DNA of 64,000 bases from JAPUME01 sp027294185 (GCA_963555835.3 CAUVWZ020000001.1:186001-250000), one strand, 5' to 3'; shown: positions 54,091 to 63,274, numbered from the stretch's first letter. The notes: a model not told the origin generated them from the sequence alone. Numbers and translations are program-made.

Positions 54091-55116
54091 TTAGCCGAGT
54101 ACCTCCTGGAGGGCCGAAATAATCTTTTCCACAGAGGGCAACATAGCTTCTTCGAGCACCGGACTGAAAGGATGGGGTATGGGAAGCGAATTAACTCTCT
54201 TGATCGGTGCATCCAATTCATCGAAGGCCTGTTCCGTGACGAGAGCCATGATCTCCGCCGACAAACCGCATCGAGAGTGGGCTTCATCAACCACGACCAA
54301 GCGTCCCGTCTTGGCAACGGAGTGGACGATGGTCTCTATATCCAAGGGAACAAGGGTGCGTGGATCAATAACCTCAACTGAGAGAGCTTGCTTTGCTACC
54401 TTCTCTGCGGCTTCCAGGGCTCTTATGTGCATGAGGCCAACCGCAACCAAGGTGACATGGTCTCCAATCCTAGTGACTGCCGCTTTCCCTAAAGGGATGG
54501 TGTATTCTTCGACGGGCACCGGACCGCGCGTGTTGAAAAGCGACTTATGTTCAAGGAAGATTACCGGGTCGTTGTCGCGAATTGCGGCCTTAAGCAGGCC
54601 CTTTTCGTCGTGAGGGGTAGACGGAGTGACAACCTTAAGTCCAGGCACATTCATAAACGAGGGATAGGGACATTGGGAATGATGCGCGCCTGCCGATCGC
54701 AACGCTCCCATGCCCGCTCGTACCAATAACGGCACCCCAATCTGCCCGCCCGAGATGTATCGAAGCTTGGCAGCCTGATTAACGATCTGACTCATGGCTT
54801 CGGCTATGAAGTCAGAAAACATCAGATCAATAACAGGACGGCTTCCGGCTATCGCAGCTCCCACCCCGAGGCCGGTTATACCGAGTTCTGCGATGGGGGT
54901 ATCGCGTACTCGCTCCGGGCCGAATTCTTGAAAGAGTCCACGGGTCTGACGAAAACTGCCACCACGCTCTCCGATTCCTTCACCCAAAATGAAAACAGTC
55001 GGGTCTCTGCGCATCTCTTCGCGTAGTGCTTCACAGCCCGCGTCCATGAAATTAACCTGGCGTTCCGTGGCTTCCTCAAGGTGAGTGGGCGTCAAGGGGC
55101 TCATCGCTCGTTCCAT
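54091..55116 (-). CDS. 2-oxoacid dehydrogenase E1 beta subunit
   Basis: A 341-residue TPP-dependent E1 beta. It has the conserved opening ALREEMRRDPTVFILGEGIG, GLGVGAAIAGSRPVIDLMFS, LLVRAGMGALRSAGAHHSQC and the C-terminal transketolase part (VEVIDPRTLVPLDIETIVHS). The ATG at 55116 has GGAG about 7 nt upstream. With the E1 alpha 55 bp upstream and E2 downstream it forms the E1-E2 part of an acetoin, pyruvate or branched-chain type dehydrogenase complex; the specificity is not certain from sequence. Confidence 0.95.
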   Translation of the reverse strand: MERAMSPLTPTHLEEATERQVNFMDAGCEALREEMRRDPTVFILGEGIGERGGSFRQTRGLFQEFGPERVRDTPIAELGITGLGVGAAIAGSRPVIDLMFSDFIAEAMSQIVNQAAKLRYISGGQIGVPLLVRAGMGALRSAGAHHSQCPYPSFMNVPGLKVVTPSTPHDEKGLLKAAIRDNDPVIFLEHKSLFNTRGPVPVEEYTIPLGKAAVTRIGDHVTLVAVGLMHIRALEAAEKVAKQALSVEVIDPRTLVPLDIETIVHSVAKTGRLVVVDEAHSRCGLSAEIMALVTEQAFDELDAPIKRVNSLPIPHPFSPVLEEAMLPSVEKIISALQEVLG

Positions 55117-55170
55117 AGTTTCTCCAACAAACCGGATAACTCCTGCATTACTGAGTCGAACTTAGCCGCT

Positions 55171-56139
55171 CTAGGTCGTGCTAAAGACCCCTTCGAGAAC
55201 CTCTTCCGTTGAGGGGATCGGACTAGATTCGGCAAATTGAGCGGCTTGTGTGATCAGGGTTTCAGTCTCCTGTTCTATTTTGGCCAGGACTTTCCCCGGA
55301 ATCATCTTTTCTTCTAGGAGCCGCTGTCTGAACCGCAAGAGAGGGCACCTGCGTTTCCATTCTTCAACTTCTTCACGGGTACGATAGCCTATGCCCGGGT
55401 CACCTTCATGGTGTCCAACAGTGCGATAGGTTTGACACTCCAGCAGGCTCGGGCCTTTCCCATTTCGGGCTTGGTCTATCGCCCGGCCCGCGCTTTCATA
55501 AACCGCCGACACATCGTTGCCGTCCAACGTAATTTCGGGAATTCCATACGCGGCTGCTTTTTGAGCTAGATCAGTAACCTTGGAAGCCTCTCGGAAAGGT
55601 GTTTCAGTAGCGTAAAGGTTGTTCTCGCAAACGAAAATGACGGGCAAATCCCAGAGGGCGGCGAGATTCAATCCCTCGTGGAAGGCCCCGTGGTTGACTG
55701 CCCCGTCACCGAAGAAAACTACACTTACCTGCCCGGTCTTCCTCAGCCCCGCGCTATAAGCGGCCCCCACGCCCATAGGAATACCGGCAGCCACAAAGCC
55801 GTTTGTTCCGAGGAATCCGATCCCGGGCTGGAAGAGGTGCATACTGCCACCCCGCCCGCGACAACAGCCTGTTTCCTTGCCCCACAATTCTGCCAACAGG
55901 CTTTGCGGGAGGCATCCCTTGGCCAGAGCGTGGCCATGACCCCGATGCGTGCTAACTACATAATCGTTTGGTCGTAATCGAGCGCAAACCCCTACAGCTA
56001 CGGCTTCCTCGCCGATGTAGAGGTGAACAAAACCCGGCAAAACTCCTCTTCGATAAAGCTCTTGAACTTTCTCTTCGAACCGCCGAATCTCAAGCATCTT
56101 GCGATAAAGAGAGAGAACAAGTTTTTTTGACAGATTCAA
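55171..56139 (-). CDS. 2-oxoacid dehydrogenase E1 alpha subunit
   Basis: A 322-residue E1 alpha. A TTG start at 56139 is proposed because AGGAGG lies 9 nt upstream and the length then matches AcoA-like proteins; the frame continues further up to 56178. The TPP-binding motif GDGAVNHGAFHEGLNLAALW and PVIFVCENN are present. So is the loop THRGHGHALAKG with the phosphorylation-loop-like Arg/His cluster, and YRTVGHHEGDPG. It decarboxylates the 2-oxoacid and passes the acyl unit to E2. It starts 57 bp after the SDR upstream. Confidence 0.93.
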   Translation of the reverse strand: MNLSKKLVLSLYRKMLEIRRFEEKVQELYRRGVLPGFVHLYIGEEAVAVGVCARLRPNDYVVSTHRGHGHALAKGCLPQSLLAELWGKETGCCRGRGGSMHLFQPGIGFLGTNGFVAAGIPMGVGAAYSAGLRKTGQVSVVFFGDGAVNHGAFHEGLNLAALWDLPVIFVCENNLYATETPFREASKVTDLAQKAAAYGIPEITLDGNDVSAVYESAGRAIDQARNGKGPSLLECQTYRTVGHHEGDPGIGYRTREEVEEWKRRCPLLRFRQRLLEEKMIPGKVLAKIEQETETLITQAAQFAESSPIPSTEEVLEGVFSTT

Positions 56140-56195
56140 GATTCCATCCCTCCTGAATAAAGGTAGTTCTTCATGCAATTCATGTTCAGCGTTCC

Positions 56196-56981
56196 TTAAC
56201 GAGCCATGTAGCCACCATCAACCGCTAGAATATGTCCGGTAACCATGGAAGCAGCGTCAGAGGCTAAAAACACTACCGGACCGACAATCTCCGACACTTC
56301 TCCAATGCGTCCCAAAGGAATGTGGCTCACCCAATTCTGCATTAGTTTGTCAGGATTGAATTGGGAATCATTTAATACCGTTTCCAACATTGGGGTTCGA
56401 AATTGACACGGGGCAACTCCGTTAACACGTATCCCACGCGAGGCCCACTCGACCGCCAATTCTCGGGTGAGCATGATTACTCCACCTTTGCTGGCGCCAT
56501 AGGCAGCCGTCCCTCTTCCCAAGGCCACAATTCCGCCCGAAGAAGCGATATTGATAATACAACCGCTCTCTTGCTGGAGCATTACGCTGCCTGCAGCCTG
56601 ACAACAAAGGAATGTTCCCATTAGGTTTACATCCATTACCCGGTGCCACTCCTGAAGCGCCAATTTTTCTGAAGGAGAGTGGGAGGAAACCCCCGCTGAG
56701 TTTACGAGGATGTCGATACGCTTGAATTTATCGACCGCATCCGATACCAACCGATGGGCTGCCTCATCTTCGGTAACGTCCACCTGGAACGCTAAGGCCT
56801 CACCACCTTCACGGTGCACTTGCCGGGCAGTTTCCTTTGCACAACAGAGTCTTAAATCCGCACTGACAACTCGCGCGCCGAATTCAGCTAAACCTAACGC
56901 GATGGCTCGCCCCAGCCCCGCCCCGGAACCCGTAACCAGCGCCACGCGGCCCGATAAATCAAATAGCTTTCTGGTTTCCAT
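56196..56981 (-). CDS. SDR-family dehydrogenase
   Basis: A 261-residue classical short-chain dehydrogenase. The cofactor motif is VTGSGAGLGRAI, the NAG-type motif is ILVNSAGVS, the catalytic Ser is in IINIASSGG, and Tyr-x-x-x-Lys is in AAYGASKGGV. It ends with the usual VDGGYMAR. SDRs of this group oxidise sugar alcohols, hydroxy acids or 3-oxoacyl substrates. It is about 36% similar by eye to the SDR upstream (57045-57848), perhaps a duplicated pair acting on successive steps. Confidence 0.93.
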   Translation of the reverse strand: METRKLFDLSGRVALVTGSGAGLGRAIALGLAEFGARVVSADLRLCCAKETARQVHREGGEALAFQVDVTEDEAAHRLVSDAVDKFKRIDILVNSAGVSSHSPSEKLALQEWHRVMDVNLMGTFLCCQAAGSVMLQQESGCIINIASSGGIVALGRGTAAYGASKGGVIMLTRELAVEWASRGIRVNGVAPCQFRTPMLETVLNDSQFNPDKLMQNWVSHIPLGRIGEVSEIVGPVVFLASDAASMVTGHILAVDGGYMAR

Positions 56982-57044
56982 GCTAACTCCTGTCGTTTTC
57001 CCGCTCCCCGGATACCCCTCCGGAACCGTTCATTACCCTTCTGT

Positions 57045-57848
57045 TCACATAGCAGTATTCCTCTGTGCCTTGGGTGGAGTAAATGTTGTCGAGAGGCCCC
57101 CGTCGATGGCCACTACCTGTCCGGTTATCAAGGAGGAGGCCTCAGATCCAAAAAAAACGACCGTGCCGATTAAGTCCCGCGGCTCGCCAATTTTCCCTAG
57201 AGGAACGGCATCTAGGATACGTTCCATAAGTTTGTGGTCCTCCAGCACGGGACCGATCATCGGTGTGCGAAACCAAAAGGGGGCGAGAGCATTGACACGA
57301 ATTCCGTAGGGTCCCCACTCATTGGCTAGTTCTCGTGTCAAGGCTAGAATGGCACCCTTCGTAGCACTGTACATCGCGTTGCCGCGTCCCAGACCTACCA
57401 GCGCGGACAAAGCGGAGATATTAAGGATGCTCCCCTGTTGTTGCTTCAGCATGATCCGCCCGACGGCCTGACAACACAGGAAAGTCCCAATAAGGTTGAT
57501 TTGGATTAGGGGCTGAAAATCCTCACGTCGAAATTCCGCTATTGGAATGCGCTTTGTGACACCGGCATTGTTGACCAATATGTCGATACGCTGAAATTGT
57601 TCGACAGCCCTCCGAACCGCCTCCGCAACTTGCCCCTCCTGTGAAACGTCACAGCTCAGAGCCATGCATTGGCGCCCTTGTCCGCGCACGAGCTCTCCGG
57701 TTTGTTCGACGGCCTCTTGGGTGCGGCCAACCGCCACCACATCCGCCCCGTACTCGGCTAGCCCTGTGCTAATGGCTCGGCCTAATCCTCCGCCTGCTCC
57801 CGTGACAAATGCAACTTTACCCTTTAGGTCGAATAGATTTTTCCCCAT
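57045..57848 (-). CDS. SDR-family dehydrogenase (paralogue)
   Basis: A 267-residue classical SDR. The start ATG at 57848 has AAGGAGG upstream; the open frame to 57977 has no better site. The cofactor motif is VTGAGGGLGRAI, NNAG is in ILVNNAGVT, the Ser is in ILNISALSA, and Tyr-x-x-x-Lys is in AMYSATKGAI. It ends AIDGGLSTTF. It lies 63 bp upstream of the second SDR. Together they probably supply oxidation steps ahead of the E1/E2 complex. Confidence 0.93.
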   Translation of the reverse strand: MGKNLFDLKGKVAFVTGAGGGLGRAISTGLAEYGADVVAVGRTQEAVEQTGELVRGQGRQCMALSCDVSQEGQVAEAVRRAVEQFQRIDILVNNAGVTKRIPIAEFRREDFQPLIQINLIGTFLCCQAVGRIMLKQQQGSILNISALSALVGLGRGNAMYSATKGAILALTRELANEWGPYGIRVNALAPFWFRTPMIGPVLEDHKLMERILDAVPLGKIGEPRDLIGTVVFFGSEASSLITGQVVAIDGGLSTTFTPPKAQRNTAM

Positions 57849-58034
57849 CCCGCTATCTGCCTCCTTCAATCTTCCTGAACCGTCCTCGGCCAACCTCCCG
57901 GGCAGCTTTTGCGCTTCCAGCCGATCTGTACATTTGGAAAAACTCAACGCTCCCGCCTGTTCGAGTTTCTCAAACACCTGCTTAAGCCTCTGAGTTTACT
58001 GAGTGCCAAACTTTTATTTTTGGCGATCTGGGGC

Positions 58035-59660
58035 CTAAGGATTCTCGATATCCGGAAACAGGATCGATTCATCCAATGAGGGTTTCCGCCGGGATGAGAA
58101 ACGAGTCTTGCGTTTCTTGCCTTGCTTTAAATGTTGCATGACTTCGGTGACTCTTTGGGTCTCTCCCAGTTTCCTGTATATCCGGAACAGGAGCCGATTT
58201 GTGCCGTAGTGGGATGGGTCGAGCTCCCGTGCCTTTTCCAGTTCCCTGCGGGACGCTCGAACCTCTCCCTTGTCGAGGTACATTCGGCCCAATAGATATC
58301 TACTCTGAATAAAGTTGGGATTCATCGCAATGGACCTTTTCAGTAACGCCTCAATTTCTTCAGTTAGCCGCTCCCTTTTCTCCGGAGATCGGGTGAGAAT
58401 CAAAGCATGCACGTATGGGAGAAGGTAAGCTTTGGGATTTTCTGAAATCGCTGCCTGGATGGTCTGCAACGCCTCGGGATCCTTCTCCCTGTGATGGAAG
58501 AACATCGCCAAAAGAGCCCACGACAGAGCGTAGTGTGAATCGAGAGAAATCGCCTCCCGAAACGATTTCTCGGCTTCGCTTATTTTGCCGTGAGACTCAT
58601 AGAACCTACCCAAGAGCAAGCGAATCCGATAAGAATCAGGGAATCTTTGCAAGGCCACTAGGAGGTTCCTAATTCCTACTTCATACGCCATCAGGTTCAT
58701 CGCTAACTGGCCCCATCGCAGGTAGTAGCATTCATTCGAGGGATCCAGCTCAATGGCCTTTTCATAAGCTAGCGATGCATTACCCGTTTCATTCAGCTCC
58801 TCATAACAGGCCGCGAGAAGGTCGTGTGCTTCCGGCCGGGGATGCCTAACCACTATTTGCTGAAGCAGCTCGCTGGCTTCCTGGATCTTTTCCTGGTGGA
58901 AGTAGGCCAGCGCAAGGTTGTATTTCGCCTCGTAGGAGGTGGGGGATTGTTGAATCAATTCGTTAAAGATTTTGGCCGCTTCCTCGTACAGGCCGTAATC
59001 GTCATACAGACGTCCGAGCTCAAACTGATCCGCTTTGGAGAGATCCGGAAGCGCTGAAATCTTATGCACGAAGATCTGCCCGGTAGCCTGCTCATGCTGA
59101 TACAAATACATTCGGGCTAAGGCAAACAGGGCTTCTGGGTTTCGGTCCACCAATGGCTCGGCTCTTCGTAGATTCCTGATAGCTTCCTGTATATCCCTCT
59201 CAATATAAGCAGCCAACCCGGCCACAAGGTTGGCGAGTGGATCGTTGGGATTGACGACTAGGACCGCCCGGGCTTCCCGGGCTGCCAATTCATGCTTCTT
59301 CTGGCGATAATAAGTGTAGCTTAGATGGCCACGGCTTTGCAGATGCTTGGGATTGTGCTTGAGGGCTTCCTTAAATCGACCTTCGGCCCCTTCTAAATAC
59401 CCTAAGCTGAGCAGGGCAACACCCCACAGATCGTAAGCCTTGGCAAAACTAGGTGCAATGCGTGTCGCTTCTTGACATTCTTCAGCCGCCCGCCAGAAAT
59501 CCTGGTTTTCGAACAGTTGTACAGCCCGTTGATAATGCTCGATCACCTTCTGCTGGCCTCCTTGTGAAGAGGCTACTAGTGATCCCGAAAACACGATCGT
59601 TTCCGTACAGATACAAAGGAAAACCCATACTATTGTAGTGCACCCCGCTAATTTAGACAC
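58035..59660 (-). CDS. Exported TPR protein, 5' end replaced by IS sequence
   Basis: The protein has at least twelve TPR-type units (for example NECYYLRWGQLAMNLMAYEV and RIRLLLGRFYESHGKISEAE). The original gene started at 60666 (M-L-Y-G-F-I) and was split in codon 7 by the IS3 copy 2. Joining the two sides across one copy of the CTAT target duplication restores a signal peptide (MLYGFIVWVFLCICTETIVF). The present frame opens at a GTG inside the IS end (59660, MSKLAGCTT) that overlaps the transposase stop by 8 nt, so it may still be expressed by translational coupling. Function unknown. Confidence 0.8.
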   Translation of the reverse strand: MSKLAGCTTIVWVFLCICTETIVFSGSLVASSQGGQQKVIEHYQRAVQLFENQDFWRAAEECQEATRIAPSFAKAYDLWGVALLSLGYLEGAEGRFKEALKHNPKHLQSRGHLSYTYYRQKKHELAAREARAVLVVNPNDPLANLVAGLAAYIERDIQEAIRNLRRAEPLVDRNPEALFALARMYLYQHEQATGQIFVHKISALPDLSKADQFELGRLYDDYGLYEEAAKIFNELIQQSPTSYEAKYNLALAYFHQEKIQEASELLQQIVVRHPRPEAHDLLAACYEELNETGNASLAYEKAIELDPSNECYYLRWGQLAMNLMAYEVGIRNLLVALQRFPDSYRIRLLLGRFYESHGKISEAEKSFREAISLDSHYALSWALLAMFFHHREKDPEALQTIQAAISENPKAYLLPYVHALILTRSPEKRERLTEEIEALLKRSIAMNPNFIQSRYLLGRMYLDKGEVRASRRELEKARELDPSHYGTNRLLFRIYRKLGETQRVTEVMQHLKQGKKRKTRFSSRRKPSLDESILFPDIENP

Positions 59661-60288
59661 TTAGGGCCTCGATGCTTAGGTCACTTTCAAAGCTCACAAA
59701 AGCCTCCCGTGGTGTCCGGTCGCGCAGGCCCCGGTGAGGCCGGTCGTGATTGTACTCCCAGAGGTAGCGTCCGATGGAAGACCGCGCTTCCTCCAGGCTC
59801 TGGTACTCGCTGACCCAGACTTCTTCCTCCTTCAGGCTGCGGTGGAACCCTTCGATGTAGCTGTTGCCCTCCGGGTGGTGGTAGGCGGTACGGCGGTGGG
59901 TGATTCCGAGCTCGGCCAGGGTCTGCACGAACCGCGCCGAGGTGAACGGGGTGCCGTTGTCGGTGGTGAGAGTCAGGCCCACCCCACCGCCGGACCGGCC
60001 CAGACTTTGGTCAGGTCGGCCTGCCAGACTTGGTTCGGCCGCTCGGTTTCCACCCGGCCCCACCCCTTGCGCCGACGGGCTCGCAGACGACGAGAGCGCA
60101 CCAGCAGGCCTCGTTCCCGCATCACTCGCAGCACCCGTTTGCGATTTACCACCAACCCCTCCTTCCGCCGCAGCCACCAACTCACCCGCCGGTAGCCGTA
60201 GGCCGGCTGAGGGCCAGCGCCGCCGCCACCAGCCTGGCCTGGTAGCCTTGCACCAACAGCTCCCGTGCGCGGGAGTGAGTCTCCCCAC
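59653..60288 (-). pseudogene. IS3 OrfB remnant (copy 2)
   Basis: The OrfB region lacks the segment with the first catalytic Asp and part of the N-terminal HTH-linker. What remains reads LTTDNGTPFTSARFVQTLAE, then ELGITHRRTAYHHPEGNSYI. With two deletions this transposase cannot work. Confidence 0.8.
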
Positions 60289-60311
60289 AACTCACTCCCG
60301 CACAACGTTTT

Positions 60312-60578
60312 TTAGGATCTCCGCCTCCAGCGTCTTCCGTCCCAGCGACCGCTCCAATTGCCGGATGCGCCGCTCCTGCTCGTTCTCCGCCGTGGCAGCG
60401 CTCTTCCCCCCAGCGCTGCCATCGCTCCCTGCTGCCCTTCATCTTTCCAGCGGTAGTACAGATTGGGAGCAATCCCATACCGCCGACAGGTCTCGGCGAT
60501 GTTCCCGCTCCGTAGTCCTTCCCATACGATCTCCCACTTCTCCTCCGGGGTCCGTTGCACACGCGCTTTCCTGGTCAT
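60312..60578 (-). pseudogene. IS3 OrfA, frameshifted (copy 2)
   Basis: The first 60 residues match OrfA of copy 1 (TPEEKWEIVWEGLRSGNIAE). After AALGG the frame is lost by a one-base deletion in a G run (near 60405). The expected continuation (SAATAENEQERRIRQLERSL) is visible in the neighbouring frame. Confidence 0.8.
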
Positions 60579-60856
60579 TGTTGCCTCCTGGGGGAGGCCC
60601 TGATCATACTTAGCTAGCGTGGTCCAGTTTTAGAGGGGTGCACTACACTATAAACCCATACAGCATATTGGCTTCGGTACCCCGTTCTCTCCAGAGGTAG
60701 ACTCTTTCGAAGGTACGTCCGGTTCTTACTGCCTCTTGCCTAGCCATAGCACCCCAGCCACCTGCCATTCAACAAAAGTGACCACGAAAATTTCCGCTGT
60801 GCTCTCGCGGGCCCTCACCTCCGAGAGGACCGTTTGCCCTCCCAATCCTTAGCTTC

Positions 60857-61813
60857 TTATTGGAAGTGATTCACCCAATATTTCGGTACCCTGCCTTGCA
60901 GAATTTCTATAAGCTGATCCATGGCTTTCTGCTGAGACTCGTAGAGCGATTGTTCACTATAAAAAGCGATATGGCCGGTTAAAATGATGTTGTCCATGCT
61001 TACGAATGGGTGGTCAGGTGGCAACGGGTCATCCCAATATACATCTAGGCCAGCGCCGGCAATCCTCCTCTGTCGAAGGGCCCCGACCAGAGCGGCCTCA
61101 TCAATAACTTGACCTCGCGCTGTGTTGATGAGCAATGCTGTAGGTTTCATTCGCCTCAAACAATCCTCACTAACGACTCGGCGGGTCTCCTCAGTAAGCG
61201 GTGTATGAATGGAAACGATGTCGGCATCCCCGAACAATTCTTCGCGGCTGACCGGCCGAACGGCCAGCTCTTGAAAGGGCTCTGGGGAGACGTAAGGATC
61301 GTGAGCAATACAGAGCAAACCGAGTGACCTGACCTTTTGCGCTAGTGTCTGTGCGATCCGCCCGAATCCGAACAATCCCAGAGTTTCACCACAGAGCCGA
61401 AAGATGGGCTGCACCGTTCGTGGACCGGTCCGTCCGGCGCGGGCGTGATGATTGGCCCAGAGCAATTTTCGGCGCAACGCGAAAATTAATGCCAGGGTGT
61501 GTTCAGCCACCTCGTGCTGGCAATAATCTGGTACATTGGCCACCATGATGCGCTTTGCAGTAGCAGCCTCGAGATCAATATTGTCCAGGCCAATTCCATA
61601 ACGCACAATCCCCTTGCAGCAGCGCAGGGAGTCAATGACTTGGCGCCCTAAGGGAGCGTACTGGACCAGTATGCCATCCGCGTCCTTGCACATTTGAATG
61701 ACTTCCTGCTGGGTGCGACATTGTCCGACAAACAGGCGCGCGCCGATCCTCTCGGCGGTTACACTTTCGTAGTCATTGGCGGGGAAATCGCTATCCGTGA
61801 TTACGATCTTCAT
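60857..61813 (-). CDS. D-2-hydroxyacid dehydrogenase family protein
   Basis: A 318-residue NAD-dependent dehydrogenase of the D-isomer-specific 2-hydroxyacid family, CtBP-like branch. The dinucleotide fold is GLFGFGRIAQTLAQKVRSLG. The catalytic Arg is in LLINTARGQVIDE and the His is in ILTGHIAFYSEQS. The Glu of the usual DVFE-x-EP motif is Asp here (LDVYWDDP), a conservative change. It oxidises a 2-hydroxyacid to a 2-oxoacid, which would be the substrate type of the E1/E2 complex further along. Its start overlaps the GntR gene by 23 nt, so they are cotranscribed. Confidence 0.9.
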   Translation of the reverse strand: MKIVITDSDFPANDYESVTAERIGARLFVGQCRTQQEVIQMCKDADGILVQYAPLGRQVIDSLRCCKGIVRYGIGLDNIDLEAATAKRIMVANVPDYCQHEVAEHTLALIFALRRKLLWANHHARAGRTGPRTVQPIFRLCGETLGLFGFGRIAQTLAQKVRSLGLLCIAHDPYVSPEPFQELAVRPVSREELFGDADIVSIHTPLTEETRRVVSEDCLRRMKPTALLINTARGQVIDEAALVGALRQRRIAGAGLDVYWDDPLPPDHPFVSMDNIILTGHIAFYSEQSLYESQQKAMDQLIEILQGRVPKYWVNHFQ

Positions 61814-62547
61814 GAAGTTCTGTTAATTCCGACCGAGGAAGACCCGGCGATTCTTCCTCCTCCCAATAGTGTTGGATGCGATCAAGATGCTTGTACATGG
61901 CTTCGCGTGCGCCGGCCATGTTCGCCGCCTGGATCTGGTGATAGATCGCGGTATGATCGGCGTGTGCCAGGTCCATCCTGGGCTCTCTTCTGACCGTTTG
62001 TTTTCGGCTCTCTAACAGAAGCCGCCCCAGATTTTCTACGATAGCCTGGAACAGGCTGTTGCGCGCCGCCCGGGCAATTGCATTGTGAAAATTGAGATCG
62101 TGGAGGACGTATTGGTCAACGCTGTCCACCGTCGCCTCCATGTCAGCAAGAAACTTTTCCATTTGGGCCAGATCTTGAGGGCTGACCCGTTCCGCTGCCA
62201 GCCCTGCCAGCTCGACTTCAACAACTTTCCTGACCTCGAACAATTCGGCCATCGGGACCGCCCCAGTTAGTAAAAGGAAATGCATTGATTGTTCCAGGAT
62301 CTCGGAAGCCGAGTTGCTGACATAGCTTCCGTCACCCGAACGTGTGGATATAACCCCCATGGTAACAAGAGCCTTGAGCCCCTGGCGCAGCGAAGGCCGG
62401 CTAATGCCCAAGATCTTGGCGAATTCTCTTTCAGGCAGAATCTTGCTACCTGCTCTAAAGAATCCCCGAAGCCAAAAGCTGTTTGACCCGTTGAATGACT
62501 TCATTGGTGATGTCGATCCTGACAATGGGTTCAATATTCGTCTCCAT
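61791..62547 (-). pseudogene. GntR/FadR-type regulator, single-base frameshift
   Basis: A FadR-branch GntR regulator. An N-terminal wHTH is followed by an FCD ligand-binding domain (MAELFEVRKVVEVELAGLAA, HDLNFHNAIARAA, HADHTAIYHQIQAANM with the metal-binding Asp and His residues). The natural start at 62547 reads METNIEPIVRIDITNEVIQR, then VKQLLASGIL, and hits a stop after codon 30. One extra T (run at 62457-62459) separates it from RAGSKILPEREFAKILGISR in the next frame. The rest of the gene is intact to 61791. Either a true frameshift mutation or a sequence error. Confidence 0.85.
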
Positions 62548-62647
62548 TTACCTCCAGCGGCTTTTTAGCGAATAAGGCGCTCAGCTACGCCTCCAAAATA
62601 TGGTTCAGTCGGAACCTCCCGGGAGATACCTTGCGGTCAACTTTCTT

Positions 62648-62661
62648 ACCAAAACTTTGGT
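62648..62661 (+). promoter_or_regulatory. Candidate GntR operator (inverted repeat)
   Basis: ACCAAA-AC-TTTGGT is a 6-bp inverted repeat. FadR-type regulators bind short symmetrical sites of the T-G-G-T-x-x-x-A-C-C-A kind. It lies about 100 bp upstream of the regulator start and close to a TTGACC hexamer on its promoter side. Confidence 0.4.
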
Positions 62662-63151
62662 CCATTCAAATCCCATAACGTAGCTCAAGCCTCCTTCCTG
62701 ACTGGACTTCGGATTTTGGCAGCCAGCTAGACTTTCTCCACTTTTCTAAATAGTAGGACAGTCGTAGAATATGGTCAAGCCTTAGATTGCAACTTTTCCG
62801 GCGATGAGGACTAGCTGAACAGCCACTGCTAAGGATTAACCCACTTTTTCATGGGTTGATGTAAGAAAGAGTAGGGAGCCAACCTGAGTATTTATACGAA
62901 ATATTGAAGATAGGCCTGCCGAATTTTGCAAAATCGAGGTAATCCATCCCAGAACACTGAAGCAAGACTTGCATATGAAAGCATTTTCGAATCGGCCATC
63001 CGGATTCCAACAGGACACATTCTTGATCACGCAAAGAACAAACTCCTTATTTGTCTGTAATTCGAGCATTTCTCGACACGGCTGAGGCCGTGCCCTGACG
63101 GCTGCGTGCAATTACCCATTTATGAGATGACTTCTACTCCGAAAAAATGGC

Positions 63152-63179
63152 TTGACACGACTAATATCTCTTCTATAGC
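63152..63179 (+). promoter_or_regulatory. Sigma70-type promoter for the receptor gene
   Basis: TTGACA at 63152-63157 and TATAGC at 63174-63179 with a 16-bp spacer. The receptor start codon is about 95 bp downstream. Confidence 0.5.
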
Positions 63180-63274
63180 ATGTGTAGCGGTGTAACCACT
63201 TACCAGTAAATATGACGTTCGAGCAAAGCGTTTGGATGTTAATGTTAATGAGGTAATCTAAGGAGGGTTCAGTC

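Larger units (their letters stand above)
59634..60647 (-). mobile_element. IS3-family element, copy 2 (defective, with target duplication)
   Basis: A 1014-bp copy with perfect 13-bp terminal repeats TGTAGTGCACCCC (59634-59646) and GGGGTGCACTACA (60635-60647). The flanking target duplication is CTAT on both sides (59630-59633 and 60648-60651). Inside, two deletions of about 95 bp and 160 bp relative to copy 1 lie at short direct repeats (CCGGCT and GGCCCAC). OrfA has also lost one G. Its insertion interrupted a TPR gene. Confidence 0.93.
62548..63274. other. Divergent intergenic region
   Basis: A 727-bp region between the GntR regulator and the TonB-type receptor. It carries a likely operator (62648-62661) and a good promoter for the receptor (63152-63179). 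A hairpin CACGGC-TGAG-GCCGTG is at 63076-63091. No other gene was recognised. Confidence 0.5.

Noticed and set aside
62836..63111. 91-codon minus-strand frame in the divergent region
   Set aside because: No motif, no ribosome site and unusual composition; the region is better explained as regulatory.
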